From: an uncultured Aquimarina sp. | Lineage (GTDB): Bacteria; Bacteroidota; Bacteroidia; Flavobacteriales; Flavobacteriaceae | Assembly (NCBI GenBank): GCA_947502885.1 | Contig: CANNBP010000008.1 | Location: forward strand, 186,001-250,000 | DNA: 64,000 nucleotides | Direction: 5' to 3' | In this document: piece by piece, positions 1 to 8,558 of the stretch | How positions within the stretch are numbered: position 1 is the stretch's first letter | Layout: every line of letters begins with the position of its first letter | Program-made: the position numbers and the translations under genes | The notes under the pieces: generated by a model | Told to the model about the DNA's origin: nothing | Database searches by the model: none | What the model saw: only the letters and a program-made list of their open reading frames with translations

Positions 1-1
1 A

Positions 2-430
2 TTTGTTGAAGTATTTTCTTTGGATAATGCTGATACAGTAATCGTATCAGATGAAGACCCGCTGGAATTTATGTACGACTTACCTAATGATGTTTTGGCA
101 GCTGCTATGTTCCCTACACAAAGTGGTCATTTTCAGGGATCTCCGGGGCTTTTGGTTGCGATCAACCTGGATGCGGCAAATAATGCTAATGTTGGTTATG
201 ATGTAAGACTAAATAATATGGTGCATGAACTAGGACATATTATTGGTTTAAGACATACTAATTATCAGGATATAGATGATGGAAATGCTAGTTTTGGTAC
301 TTTTCTTGTACCAGGAACCCCACATGCCGATCCTCTATCTGTGATGAATGCTAATACAGCCAATAATGGATTTAGAGGATTGTCAGAAAATGATAAAAAA
401 GCGGTTGCCCATTGGTACCCTAATAAATAA
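2..430 (+). CDS. M57-type (HEIGH) zinc metalloprotease, C-terminal part
   Basis: The reading frame is open from base 2, so the true start lies before the window and only about 142 C-terminal residues are visible. They contain HELGHIIGLRH, a perfect HExxHxxGxxH zinc site in which three His bind Zn and the Glu is the catalytic base. A Met-turn-like SVMNA stretch and a tail with FRGLSENDKKAVAHWYP follow. This order matches the dual-action HEIGH metallopeptidases (Pfam Peptidase_M57), which in flavobacteria are usually secreted or lipoproteins; the signal peptide would be upstream and cannot be checked. A hairpin terminator follows at 509-555. Confidence 0.85.
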   Translation, partial: FVEVFSLDNADTVIVSDEDPLEFMYDLPNDVLAAAMFPTQSGHFQGSPGLLVAINLDAANNANVGYDVRLNNMVHELGHIIGLRHTNYQDIDDGNASFGTFLVPGTPHADPLSVMNANTANNGFRGLSENDKKAVAHWYPNK

Positions 431-508
431 ACCACAATATAATGTTGATCTAAACTTAAAATAGATACATAATTCAAACATAAACAAATTTTTTAGTTTC
501 TAAAAATT

Positions 509-555
509 CCTTCTATAGCCTATCCAGATAGAGATATGATATAGAAGGTTTTTTT
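509..555 (+). terminator. Rho-independent terminator after the M57 protease
   Basis: CCTTCTATA (509-517) pairs with TATAGAAGG (540-548), with a 22-base loop, and is followed directly by seven T. It closes transcription of the protease gene ahead of the YraN gene. Confidence 0.75.
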
Positions 556-644
556 ATGGTATAGCATATGGTAAACACTATTTTAATAAAATTATAGTAT
601 TTTTAAATGGATTTGTAATCCATCTCAAACTATAATTATAATTT

Positions 645-1004
645 ATGGCAGAACACAATGCATTGGGTAAAAAAGGAGAGCAGTTAGCTGCCGATTTTTT
701 AAGCAAAAAAGGATATCATATTCTCGAGAAGAACTATAGATATTTAAAATCTGAAGTAGATATTATTGCACAAAAAGAAAATGTACTCATTGCTGTAGAA
801 GTAAAAACAAGAAGTACTCCAGAATTTGGAGATCCTCAGGATTTTGTAAAGCCCAAACAAATACAATCTTTGGTAAAAGCAGTACATCAATATGTAATAG
901 AACAGGATCTGGATGTCGAGGTACGTTTTGATATTGTTGCCATTATAAAAAATAAGTCAGGAACTTCGATAGAGCACCTCGAGGATGCTTTCTATCATTT
1001 TTAA
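645..1004 (+). CDS. YraN family protein (UPF0102, nuclease-like fold)
   Basis: The 119-residue protein has the usual length of the UPF0102/YraN family. It starts with GKKGEQLAADFL and the G-Y-x-I-L-E-x-N-Y-R segment. The conserved nuclease-like core D-I-I-A ... E-V-K-T-R-S follows, resembling the D-ExK motif of Holliday-junction-resolvase-type folds. The family is universal in bacteria and its cellular role is poorly defined, although a nuclease role has been proposed from the fold. The start is the first ATG after an A-rich leader. It looks like a single-gene unit. Confidence 0.9.
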   Translation: MAEHNALGKKGEQLAADFLSKKGYHILEKNYRYLKSEVDIIAQKENVLIAVEVKTRSTPEFGDPQDFVKPKQIQSLVKAVHQYVIEQDLDVEVRFDIVAIIKNKSGTSIEHLEDAFYHF

Positions 1005-1042
1005 GGTATTTGTACTGTTTTTGGAGTGCGTTTGTATACATT

Positions 1043-1076
1043 CGGTCGAGAATGTAAAATTATTCCTATACGTTTG
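1043..1076 (+). promoter_or_regulatory. CGGTCGA-N19-TACGTTTG promoter of the AraC-type gene (copy 1)
   Basis: CGGTCGA at 1043-1049 is followed after exactly 19 bases by TACGTTTG (1069-1076), a perfect TAnnTTTG -7 box of Bacteroidetes. The start codon is 22 bases further on. CGGTCGA therefore sits where the -33 element would be. The same layout is found in front of four other genes in this window. It aligns beyond the motif with copy 4 in front of the second AraC-type gene (shared ATTCGGTCGA and TACGTTTGT). Confidence 0.75.
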
Positions 1077-1098
1077 TGTCTAATTTAATCGTTTCTAT

Positions 1099-2223
1099 AT
1101 GCAATCATTCGAGTTTATAGATCTTATTCTTTTTCTTGGTATAAGTCAGGGGCTTTTTTTGGCCTTTACATTACAAGTTTTAACAAAAAAGAATAAAGCA
1201 GCGAATAAAATTCTTTCAATTATACTTTGGGTTACTACCATTACTTTGTTTGGTAGAATGGTGTACTCTAGATTTTCTGACAACCTATATGTAATTAGGA
1301 TAGTTATACTAGTTGACGTGATTATTTTTGTTTTAGGCCCGCTTTCTTATCTATACATGCGTAAATTAGTTTTTGAAGAAAAATTAAATTTCAGAAAGAT
1401 ATTATATCATTTTATACCCGTTTTTTTTCATCTGGCTTTTGTCTTATGGTCATATACCAGAACTATTCCAGAACTGCATGAATTGATCAAACAAGGAGCT
1501 CTTAATTTTCCTTTTTTTGTAATCGAGACCATAGGATTAATTTCTAATATTGTTTATATTTTTTTATGTTTAAAATTGATTAAATTATATAGTAAAGAAC
1601 GGAAAGAAAACCTTTCGTATATGTCAAATTTATTACCGTTTTTGTATACGTATATCGTTTCGATTTCACTTTTTGTAACCGCTTGGTTTTTAAGTTATAT
1701 TAATTTTAATATTTATTATTTTAATTTAAAATATATCAGTTATAACCTTGTCTGGATTTTGATCTCAGTATTCGTTTACGTTGTAAGTTTTTATAGCTTA
1801 AAACAACCAGAAATCTTTAGAATGCCGTTGACAAAGAAAAATAAGATAAAGAATAAAGAAAGACTATGTGATAGAGAGGTAGCTATGTTAAAAGATAAAT
1901 TAGAAGAACTTTTAGTTGATGAAAAAATTTATCTAAACCATAAGCTTACTTTGGTAGACTTGGCCAAAAAATTAGATACAACTACCAATAATGTATCCTG
2001 GTTGCTTAATAATATTCATAACTGTGCTTTTTATGATTATATAAATAAATATAGGGTACGAGAGTTTATTAGTAAAATACATAATGGAGAACACCACAAT
2101 CATACCTTGTTAGCTTTGTCTATGGATTCTGGTTTTAATTCTAAGTCAACCTTTAACAAAGCATTTAAAGCAGAATTTAATGATACACCTAGTAATTATA
2201 TTAAAAGATTAAATATAACTTAG
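1099..2223 (+). CDS. AraC-family regulator with N-terminal seven-helix membrane domain (copy 1)
   Basis: The 374 residues fall into two parts. Residues 1-235 are strongly hydrophobic with about seven membrane helices. Residues about 285-370 form a two-helix-turn-helix AraC DNA-binding domain; LTLVDLAKKLDTTTNNVSWL is the first HTH, and ALSMDSGFNSKSTFNKAFK followed by DTPSNYI is the typical AraC signature. This architecture is common in flavobacteria, where the membrane part is thought to sense a signal. The paralogue at 21646-22779 begins with nearly the same residues (MQSFEF..LILFLG.SQG). The gene directly precedes an NHL lipoprotein carrying the same promoter, so it may regulate itself and that gene. 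Confidence 0.9.
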   Translation: MQSFEFIDLILFLGISQGLFLAFTLQVLTKKNKAANKILSIILWVTTITLFGRMVYSRFSDNLYVIRIVILVDVIIFVLGPLSYLYMRKLVFEEKLNFRKILYHFIPVFFHLAFVLWSYTRTIPELHELIKQGALNFPFFVIETIGLISNIVYIFLCLKLIKLYSKERKENLSYMSNLLPFLYTYIVSISLFVTAWFLSYINFNIYYFNLKYISYNLVWILISVFVYVVSFYSLKQPEIFRMPLTKKNKIKNKERLCDREVAMLKDKLEELLVDEKIYLNHKLTLVDLAKKLDTTTNNVSWLLNNIHNCAFYDYINKYRVREFISKIHNGEHHNHTLLALSMDSGFNSKSTFNKAFKAEFNDTPSNYIKRLNIT

Positions 2224-2248
2224 ATAGACTTGTTTGATTGTATACCAA

Positions 2249-2282
2249 CGGTCGATTATCTTGAATTGCACAAATACTTTTG
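2249..2282 (+). promoter_or_regulatory. CGGTCGA-N19-TACTTTTG promoter of NHL lipoprotein 1
   Basis: CGGTCGA (2249-2255), 19 bases, then TACTTTTG (2275-2282), a perfect TAnnTTTG box, and 24 bases to the ATG. It lies just after the stop codon of the AraC-type gene, so the lipoprotein gene has its own promoter rather than depending on read-through. Confidence 0.75.
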
Positions 2283-2306
2283 GTTAAATTTTAAAAACCA
2301 AATAAA

Positions 2307-3221
2307 ATGAAAAATTCAAGTATCATTAACAGACAAAAGCACTACTTTTTTTTAATATCAATCATACTACTTACAATTTTACAATCCTGTGATTCAGGTA
2401 CCATCCCTATAGTCAAAACAACTGTGTCAACGGTAGTTCAAGGTTCTTTTTATGATGGTTTGGCGGTAGATAGTAAGGGTAATGTATATGGTTCTGATTT
2501 TGTTGGAAATACAGTGTATAAGTTGGATACATCAGGTCAAGTAAGTGTGTTTGTAAATGGATTGGTCTCACCCAACGGAATTGGGGTTAATAATAAAGAT
2601 GAAATCTATATATGCGATAATTTTGGTAATACCATATACAAATATGATAATGAAGGAAACGAATTGGAGAGTTTTGAAGCTACTTCTCCAGCAGGGATCA
2701 AGAAGCTACCATGGAGTAATGATATGATTTTTGTTGAATATAATACAAATACTCTGAGTGTATTAAAAGAAGATGGATCAATCGAAAAACTCTATGAGGG
2801 AGCCCCTATAAACGGACCTGCCGGAATTGCTTTTGATCGATATGGAAATACATTTATAGGAAACTTTAACGATCGAAAAATCCTGAAATTCAAAAATAAC
2901 CAGATAACAACCATAGCACAATTACCTGCCGAAGGAACAGATACAAACTATTTAGGGTTTTTGACATATGCCAAAGGATATTTGTACGCTACCCAAATTG
3001 GAGAACATAAAATCTATAAGATTAACCCCAGAAAAAAAGATGGTTTAGAAATATTTGCTGGTAGCGTTCAAGGAAATGTTGATGGTGATATCTCTGAAGC
3101 TACTTTTAATTACCCTAATGGTATTTTGGCAAGTAAGGATCAAAAAACACTTTACATATCCGATGCGGGAACGAGTAATCTAAGGATTATTTCTAGTAAG
3201 ATTGATAGAGATGGTGATTAG
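2307..3221 (+). CDS. NHL/SMP-30-type beta-propeller lipoprotein 1
   Basis: The 304-residue protein has an N-terminal lipoprotein signal (hydrophobic stretch ending ILLTILQSC). Repeated blade motifs follow: G-L-A-V-D-x-x-G-N-V-Y, G-I-G-V-N-N-K-D-E-I-Y and G-I-A-F-D-R-Y-G-N. These are typical of NHL or SMP-30-like six-bladed propellers. The last blade (ATFNYPNGILASKDQKTLYI) matches the C-terminal blade of the paralogues at 4297 and 22848. It is likely anchored at the cell surface or in the periplasm. The ligand is unknown. It differs more from the other two copies than they do from each other. Confidence 0.85.
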   Translation: MKNSSIINRQKHYFFLISIILLTILQSCDSGTIPIVKTTVSTVVQGSFYDGLAVDSKGNVYGSDFVGNTVYKLDTSGQVSVFVNGLVSPNGIGVNNKDEIYICDNFGNTIYKYDNEGNELESFEATSPAGIKKLPWSNDMIFVEYNTNTLSVLKEDGSIEKLYEGAPINGPAGIAFDRYGNTFIGNFNDRKILKFKNNQITTIAQLPAEGTDTNYLGFLTYAKGYLYATQIGEHKIYKINPRKKDGLEIFAGSVQGNVDGDISEATFNYPNGILASKDQKTLYISDAGTSNLRIISSKIDRDGD

Positions 3222-3263
3222 TAAACTCTCTTAGAATTTATAGATTCACTAGTTTAAAAGTAT

Positions 3264-3316
3264 CATAGTAATCCTGCCAAATTAAACACTAGTTTAAACG
3301 GGATTACTATGTTTTT
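3264..3316 (+). terminator. Terminator-like double hairpin after NHL lipoprotein 1
   Basis: CATAGTAATCC (3264-3274) pairs with GGATTACTATG (3301-3311) over 11 bases. Inside the loop TTAAAC pairs with GTTTAA. A run of T follows. It probably ends the transcript of the lipoprotein gene. Confidence 0.65.
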
Positions 3317-3324
3317 GTTATGTT

Positions 3325-3400
3325 CTGTGATTTTGGAATTATCAATATATAAAATCACGAATTTGCAAGAGTTTGGTGACCATTTATTTTACTACAAGAT
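3325..3400 (+). repeat. Spacer repeat C, copy 1
   Basis: The stretch from GTGATTTT through TATATAAAA to GAATTTG and the following G-TTT-GT-AC-ATTTA matches 13965-14040 with scattered substitutions. Both copies can be read as ...VTIY..., so the repeat may be the remains of one coding sequence. It lies just upstream of the hypothetical gene at 3448, linking this spot to the repeat-rich region at 5.4-21.5 kb. Confidence 0.55.
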
Positions 3401-3447
3401 GTACTAATAATAAAAGGACAAACAAATGCTTAAAACAGGACTATCAA

Positions 3448-4104
3448 ATGAATAAAAATTTAAACACGATAATTACTGAACTTCAAATTACAAATGAGAC
3501 TACCAAAAAAACCGTTGAAGAAATTTTAACAGTGATTTCTAAGGTTTATACAAAACCTCCAATAAAAAGTTATTATGAACCAGAAGCATCATCTTATGCA
3601 ACTTTAGCAAAATTAGGGTTATCTGGGGTTAAAGGCATGGATGAGGCAATGTCATGTGTCGACCTAATTGAAGTATATGAGGATAATGACCATTTAGCTT
3701 TCCTAACTATGTTTTTTGGACCAAATAGTGGATTCGAATTATCATTTAAAGTGCTTAATAAAGATAAAGCAGATCTAGATAAATGTAAAATTTTGGTTTC
3801 GCATATAGCTAGTTCGATGTTATCGAATAAAATCGAACTAGACCTATTTATGGGCATTGCAGTTTATTATTTGGATGAAAGATTTCAAACCGAAAATATG
3901 AAAGCTGTTATTATAGTTACAGATCCTATATTACAACCTACCGAAATTTCTATTGGAGAATTAGCTTATAGATTGATATTTGGAATAAATCAAGAAATAT
4001 ATGAATCTATTACATCTAGCGAAGGTAAAATTTTACTTGATCCTTGGTCTAGTTTTATTGATTCTGAATTTGAGAACAACCCAAAAATGATATCAAAACT
4101 TTAA
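3448..4104 (+). CDS. Hypothetical cytosolic protein, 218 residues
   Basis: I do not recognise this protein. The frame is open from 3373 (TTG), but the extra N-terminus is low-complexity and overlaps spacer repeat C, so the ATG at 3448 (MNKNLNTIITEL) is preferred. It is acidic, without signal peptide or membrane helix. The middle contains DHLAFLTMFFGPNSGFELSFKVLNKDK, which looks like mixed alpha/beta. It sits between two NHL lipoprotein genes but has no CGGTCGA promoter, so it looks like an insertion into that locus rather than part of it. Confidence 0.7.
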   Translation: MNKNLNTIITELQITNETTKKTVEEILTVISKVYTKPPIKSYYEPEASSYATLAKLGLSGVKGMDEAMSCVDLIEVYEDNDHLAFLTMFFGPNSGFELSFKVLNKDKADLDKCKILVSHIASSMLSNKIELDLFMGIAVYYLDERFQTENMKAVIIVTDPILQPTEISIGELAYRLIFGINQEIYESITSSEGKILLDPWSSFIDSEFENNPKMISKL

Positions 4105-4239
4105 CAAATAAAGTAACTTAAACATACTAGTAGATTATAAACATTAAAAGTGAGTTTAGAGTAATGTGCAATATAAAACGTTTTATGAGAAGAGTACAGA
4201 ACATCCAGATTAGAAAAAATAGGTGTTTGTGTACCCAAA

Positions 4240-4273
4240 CGGTCGATTTCTGATGTGTTCAGCTGTACTTTCA
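4240..4273 (+). promoter_or_regulatory. CGGTCGA-N19-TACTTTCA promoter of NHL lipoprotein 2
   Basis: CGGTCGA (4240-4246), 19 bases, then TACTTTCA (4266-4273), a weaker match to TAnnTTTG, and 23 bases to the ATG. The spacing is identical to the other four copies although the -7 box is less conserved, which suggests dependence on the CGGTCGA element. Confidence 0.65.
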
Positions 4274-4296
4274 TCTAAACTTTTAAAATTCACAAA

Positions 4297-5223
4297 ATGT
4301 ATGTATTAAACCAAAACAACCTTGTCAAGTTTATAACAGTAATGATCTTGGCAGCGCCTTTTTACTTATCATCATGTCATGGTGATCCAATTATAAAAGA
4401 TCCCGAAGTACAAACATTAATTAATAATTTTGCAGCCAATGGAGCGGTATCTGTCGATAGAACGGGCGTCATATATGTTTCAGAGTATGGCCGTTTTGTA
4501 AACACTGGTGGTAGTGGAACACGAATTTTTAAGCTCTCTCCCAGAGGAAAAATATTGGATACAATTCGAGGGCTTTCTGGTCCAATGGGAACGGTCAAAG
4601 ATTCAAAAGGTAATTTATATGTTAATAATGCTAATAATACCGTTACAGGGCAAGTATTAAAAATTGCTCCCGATGGTAATAGAACTATAGTTAGTACTAT
4701 TGATGGTTGGCCATCAAGTATGACCATAGATCGCAATGATAACTTATTTATATCTAATTACACTGCTCCAACAATTCATAAAATTTCGGCAGAAGGAGAA
4801 GTTAGTATATATGCTACAGACCCAAGATTAATTGGATGTGTAGGTATAGATTTGGATAGTAAAGGCAATGTTATCGTTGCCAATTTTGTTACAGCAGATA
4901 TCTATTCAATCAATAAAAAGGGTGAAATTTCATTGATTACAACCATTCCCGATATAGTGGTTCAGAATTTTGGAATTGGTTATATAACGGTAGTAAGAGA
5001 TACAATTTATGCAACTGGGATTGCTGTAAACTATATTTATAAAGTATCACTAGATGGCACTATCGAGACTTTTGCGGGTAATGGGCAGGCTACTCAGGTA
5101 GATGGCCCGGTTCTCGAGGCATCAATTAGTAATCCAAACGGAATTGCAGCTAACAAATATGCTAGAGTATTATATATCTCAGAATATACAGGAGATGGTG
5201 GAGTACGTTATATAAAACTATAG
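4297..5223 (+). CDS. NHL/SMP-30-type beta-propeller lipoprotein 2
   Basis: The 308-residue protein is a close paralogue of the one at 22848. Both share EYGRFVNTGG-GTR, the LSGP.G stretch, the IDGWP stretch, TTIPDIVV and GIGYITVV, as well as the final GNGQA..VDG blade. The N-terminal hydrophobic stretch ending APFYLSSC is a lipoprotein signal. Repeated D-x-x-G-N-L-Y/F-V/I blades indicate a six-bladed propeller exposed in the periplasm or at the surface. It has its own CGGTCGA promoter and a terminator behind it. Confidence 0.85.
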   Translation: MYVLNQNNLVKFITVMILAAPFYLSSCHGDPIIKDPEVQTLINNFAANGAVSVDRTGVIYVSEYGRFVNTGGSGTRIFKLSPRGKILDTIRGLSGPMGTVKDSKGNLYVNNANNTVTGQVLKIAPDGNRTIVSTIDGWPSSMTIDRNDNLFISNYTAPTIHKISAEGEVSIYATDPRLIGCVGIDLDSKGNVIVANFVTADIYSINKKGEISLITTIPDIVVQNFGIGYITVVRDTIYATGIAVNYIYKVSLDGTIETFAGNGQATQVDGPVLEASISNPNGIAANKYARVLYISEYTGDGGVRYIKL

Positions 5224-5306
5224 TTCATTAAATCATTAAGAAATCATCAAAAAACGAACAGTTATTTATGAGGTATAACTTTATGGATAATTGAATTTTT
5301 ACAAAT

Positions 5307-5339
5307 CAAAAACCAAGATAATAGTATTTTGGTTTTTTG
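5307..5339 (+). terminator. Terminator after NHL lipoprotein 2
   Basis: AAAAACCAA pairs with TTGGTTTTT around a GATAATAGTATT-type loop; the second arm runs into a T tract. It marks the end of the first AraC/NHL locus. Confidence 0.65.
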
Positions 5340-5470
5340 TTTGTTATCAATATACAGATATTAAATTGTAGGTACCACGGTATTTTATAATATAACTAAA
5401 TATCCTAATAATAAGAAATATAACTACCTTGGTCTGTATATAATATTGTTGTAAGTAATTTAATAAACTT

Positions 5471-5896
5471 ATGAAATTGATTTTCGACTCAAATGTTTTT
5501 GACGATTTAATAAGCGGAAAACTCGAATTAGAAACCATAGAAAAAAGTAAATACGAAATTTATATCACTCATATTCAGGTTGATGAAATTAATGAATGCT
5601 CTGACAAAGAAAGAAGAGCTAGATTGTTCAATTTTATGACGGAAATTAGACCTGAAAAAATTCCAACTGAATCTTTCATTATTGGAACTTCAAGAATTGG
5701 CTCTGCTAAAATTGGGGATGGTCATTTAATAGAGGAATTAAGAATGGGAAATTATAAAAAAACGAATGATGCACTTATTGGAGAAACAGCTATTAAAAAC
5801 AATCTGATTTTAATTACGAATGATAAAAAATTTAAAAACAAAGTCGTTGAACTTGGTGGGACTGCAATTACCGTAGATGAATTTTTAACTGAATAA
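5471..5896 (+). CDS. PIN-domain protein (putative RNase, VapC-like)
   Basis: The 141 residues have the PIN layout. An Asp sits in the first strand (FDSNVF), an acidic HIQVDEINE helix follows, then TNDALIGETAI with the central acidic residue, and ITNDKKFKN at the fourth position. PIN domains are Mg-dependent RNases and are mostly toxins of type II pairs. No antitoxin-like gene is visible on either side: upstream is a terminator and about 130 bases of spacer, downstream only spacer repeats. It may be an orphan or act in another context. It is the first gene of the cassette-like region. Confidence 0.75.
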   Translation: MKLIFDSNVFDDLISGKLELETIEKSKYEIYITHIQVDEINECSDKERRARLFNFMTEIRPEKIPTESFIIGTSRIGSAKIGDGHLIEELRMGNYKKTNDALIGETAIKNNLILITNDKKFKNKVVELGGTAITVDEFLTE

Positions 5897-5910
5897 AAAT
5901 TATTTAGAAA

Positions 5911-6012
5911 ACTATATCTGTGATTATAGCACCAAAGTGATCAATCGAATAGTTGTGGTGTTTTTGGTTAGAGACAATGCTAGCAGAAAGAAAAAGTTAG
6001 CAATCCAACCCG
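5911..6012 (+). repeat. Spacer repeat A, copy 1
   Basis: It contains GTGATTATAGC, AAGTGATCAATCGAATAGTTGT, AATGCTAGCA and GTTAGCAATCCAACCCG in this order. The same order of diverged blocks recurs at 9130-9230, with shorter matches at 13915-13955 and 19491-19540. It lies between single-gene units of the accessory region. Confidence 0.6.
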
Positions 6013-6174
6013 AATTAGAAACACTTGATATTATTTTATTAATCGTTTTACCTAGTATATTTATTTCTGGCTTTTTTTGAGTTAAAAAAGAAAAAACTAT
6101 TAGTTAATAAAGCATAAAAACGAATTTTACACGCAACGTTGGCGGTAATATCAAAAATCATAATTCAAATTAAG

Positions 6175-6685
6175 ATGATTGTATTAAGAAAAGAAATTGA
6201 ACCTCAAATTGATAAGGCTCAAAAAATATATCCTGAGATTTTAAAATGACCTACCGATTATACTGAATATGTTGACAAAAATGGTGATGAATCAAATACC
6301 GAATATCAAAGAATAGCAGAATGTTTAACTAAATTAACAGATAAAAATATTGCAGAATCTGATTACATGATATGGGAATATTGGGAAGGGGATGGAGAGT
6401 ATAAAGAATCTTTTAAAATTGCATTACCAGATCCTATTATTGTTAACAATATTACTCAAGAAGAATTAATCGAAGTTATTACAAGAATTAACTTAATACA
6501 ATTACCTGAATACTGATTTTATTGAGAAAAATGGTTTTGAATGGGAAATTTGTAATTATTACCATCAATTCCTCAAAATGAATTTTAAAAGATATAACTA
6601 TGGGTTGTTTAATAGACAAAAAAATACAAAGGGTGAATGGTATGAACCTTCAATTGAAGAAATAACAAAAAAAAAAAATTGGTAA
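6175..6685 (+). pseudogene. Broken hypothetical gene (one stop, one frameshift)
   Basis: From ATG 6175 the frame reads MIVLRKEIEPQIDKAQKIYP and on for 24 codons, then meets TGA at 6247. The same frame stays open to TGA 6514 (including TDYTEYVDKNGDESNTEYQR and DYMIWEYWEG). The reading then continues in the +1 frame from 6512 (DFIEKNGFEWEICNYYHQF) to TAA 6683. Joined, the pieces make one acidic protein of about 169 residues. I do not recognise the family. Two independent lesions indicate a decayed gene rather than a sequencing slip. Confidence 0.6.
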
Positions 6686-6788
6686 TGAAATACTACCGAA
6701 AAAAATAGCTATAATTAATATGGTTTATAGTGTTTAAAACAAAGTTTAGCACTTTAAAATGAAAAGATAAAACAAAATAAAAAGCTTT

Positions 6789-6830
6789 GGCTAAGTACTT
6801 AATCGAAAGTTCACTACTTTTAATTCCCAT
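6789..6830 (+). repeat. Spacer repeat B, copy 1
   Basis: GGCTAAGTACTTAATCGAAAG and the following TTCACTACTTTTAATTCC resemble both repeat A (AGCTAAGTAATTAATC at 9130-9230) and repeat B copies at 11609-11660 and 16020-16057. A and B therefore look like parts of one diverged spacer element. CATAGCCGGGCCGTTTCCG follows just upstream of the S41 gene. Confidence 0.55.
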
Positions 6831-6863
6831 ACTAATCATAGCCGGGCCGTTTCCGTAAATTTA

Positions 6864-8327
6864 ATGAAATCGAGTTTCATCATATTATCAATTCTTCTTT
6901 TACCATTAATAGTTTTTGGTCAAAAAGAACTGACTAAAGAGCAAATACTTGAGGATTATGTTATTCTAAAAGATGTTCTGACAAAAGGACATCCCGGTCT
7001 ATATGAATATACCTCTAAATCTGAATGGGATAGCCTGTTTGTAAACTTTGAAAAGGAAAAATCGAAGGCCATTCATAACCATAATGATTTATACAAATCC
7101 ATTACCGAGCTAACATCTCATGTTAGAGATGGACATTTAATTGTAATGCACCCACCCTTAGAATCAATACCCAAAATGTTTCCGCTTTTATTGAAAATCA
7201 TCAATGACAAATTGTACACAGACACAGATGATTTTGGAATCCCTATAGGCTCAGAAATAGTCTCGATAGATGGAGTTAACGGAACAGAACTAAGAAAAAG
7301 ATTAATGAAATATGCTCCTTCTGATGGCTTTAATATGAGTAAAAAAGACAGACAAATAGAAAGAGAATTTGGCATTCTGTATTTTTATGAGTTTGGAGCG
7401 AAACACACTTATCAAATAAAATACAAAACGACTTCTAATCAAGTAATCACAAAGAATATAGAAAGTCAATCTTTTGAAAGTATTGGTAGCAGGTTCACTA
7501 AAAGGAACTCTTACTTTTCTATCTATCATAAAAGTAAAAATAAATCGGACTTTGTGAAAAATACATTGGGGAAAAAAGAACCCTTTTTATATTTTGTAGA
7601 CCATTTGAATACAGCCGTTTTAACGCTAAACTCTTTTGGTTTGAATCAGGAGAAATTTCAGTCAAGACTTAAAGAGTTATTTAAAGAGATAAAAAAAAGA
7701 AAAGCACAGTACCTTGTCATTGACTTAAGACAAAATGAAGGGGGATACCCAGAAAATGCGATTAATACGTTCTCGTATATTGCTAAAGAATCATTTATTC
7801 AACCTAAGTCACAACACGTTATTACTTCAAAATTACCACATGAAGAGTATAGTCAAGAAATAGTTAATGGATATACCTATGAATCATTTTTTGAGAAACA
7901 TTTCCAAAATGGTTCGAAAAAGGAAAATGAATGGGTTATTTATGCTCCGGGAAACGAAGCATCCATGGTTTCAACCAAAAAAAGATATAAGGGTCAAATC
8001 TGTGTCCTTATTGGAGGAAAAACTTTTTCGGCAGGTTCAACCTTTGCTTTAAACTGTAAAAATCAAGGAATATCATTAATCGGGGAAGAAACAGGTGGTG
8101 GTTATTATTCACATATTGGGGGATATCCTATAATCTACGAACTTCCTAATTCAAAAATTAAAATCATGATGTCGTTGGTGAAAATCAAAAAGTATGTCAA
8201 AAATGAAACCGTGAAAAAAGGAACAGGGGTTTTGCCAGATATTGAAATTAAGTTAACGATTCAAGATTTAATTGAAGGAAAAGATAGTCAATTGGACTAT
8301 ATATTGAAGGAAATTAGAAACAAATAA
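6864..8327 (+). CDS. S41-family serine peptidase, secreted (copy 1)
   Basis: The 487-residue protein has a signal peptide (hydrophobic stretch ending PLIVFGQ). An N-terminal helical part carries HPGLYEY, then comes a PDZ-like region around IVSIDGVNGTEL, and a C-terminal tail-protease core. The nucleophile is Ser389 in KTFSAGS, followed by LIGEETGGG. VIDLRQNEGG precedes it as in S41/TSP proteins. It probably acts in the periplasm or outside the cell. The paralogue at 9345 shares the order of motifs, with only the SRPBCC gene between them. It has no operon partner. Confidence 0.88.
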   Translation: MKSSFIILSILLLPLIVFGQKELTKEQILEDYVILKDVLTKGHPGLYEYTSKSEWDSLFVNFEKEKSKAIHNHNDLYKSITELTSHVRDGHLIVMHPPLESIPKMFPLLLKIINDKLYTDTDDFGIPIGSEIVSIDGVNGTELRKRLMKYAPSDGFNMSKKDRQIEREFGILYFYEFGAKHTYQIKYKTTSNQVITKNIESQSFESIGSRFTKRNSYFSIYHKSKNKSDFVKNTLGKKEPFLYFVDHLNTAVLTLNSFGLNQEKFQSRLKELFKEIKKRKAQYLVIDLRQNEGGYPENAINTFSYIAKESFIQPKSQHVITSKLPHEEYSQEIVNGYTYESFFEKHFQNGSKKENEWVIYAPGNEASMVSTKKRYKGQICVLIGGKTFSAGSTFALNCKNQGISLIGEETGGGYYSHIGGYPIIYELPNSKIKIMMSLVKIKKYVKNETVKKGTGVLPDIEIKLTIQDLIEGKDSQLDYILKEIRNK

Positions 8328-8558
8328 AAATGTAGGGTTACACTGTGAAAAATCATAGGGCAGTTTTGGCTAGTCTTAGAACTCATTTTTACTTGCGAAA
8401 TTCAAACCATAAATTAAGCATTTATGAAAAATGATGAAAAGCAAAATAGTTATGTTTAACTTATTACCAACCCAAAACATAATGTTTATTGTATACCTTA
8501 CTTAAACTCAAAAAGGTAAAGAGATACCTCTGTAAAAATACATTTAAATTAGAAAAAA

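Noticed and set aside
265..477. Minus-strand open frame over the M57 protease gene
   Set aside because: It is a shadow of the protease frame, without leader or family features.
3373..3447. Longer N-terminus for the hypothetical gene at 3448
   Set aside because: It depends on a TTG and lies within spacer repeat C with low-complexity residues.
5347..5538. Minus-strand 63-residue frame before the PIN gene, considered as antitoxin
   Set aside because: It overlaps the PIN gene start, has the wrong orientation for a type II pair and no DNA-binding motif.
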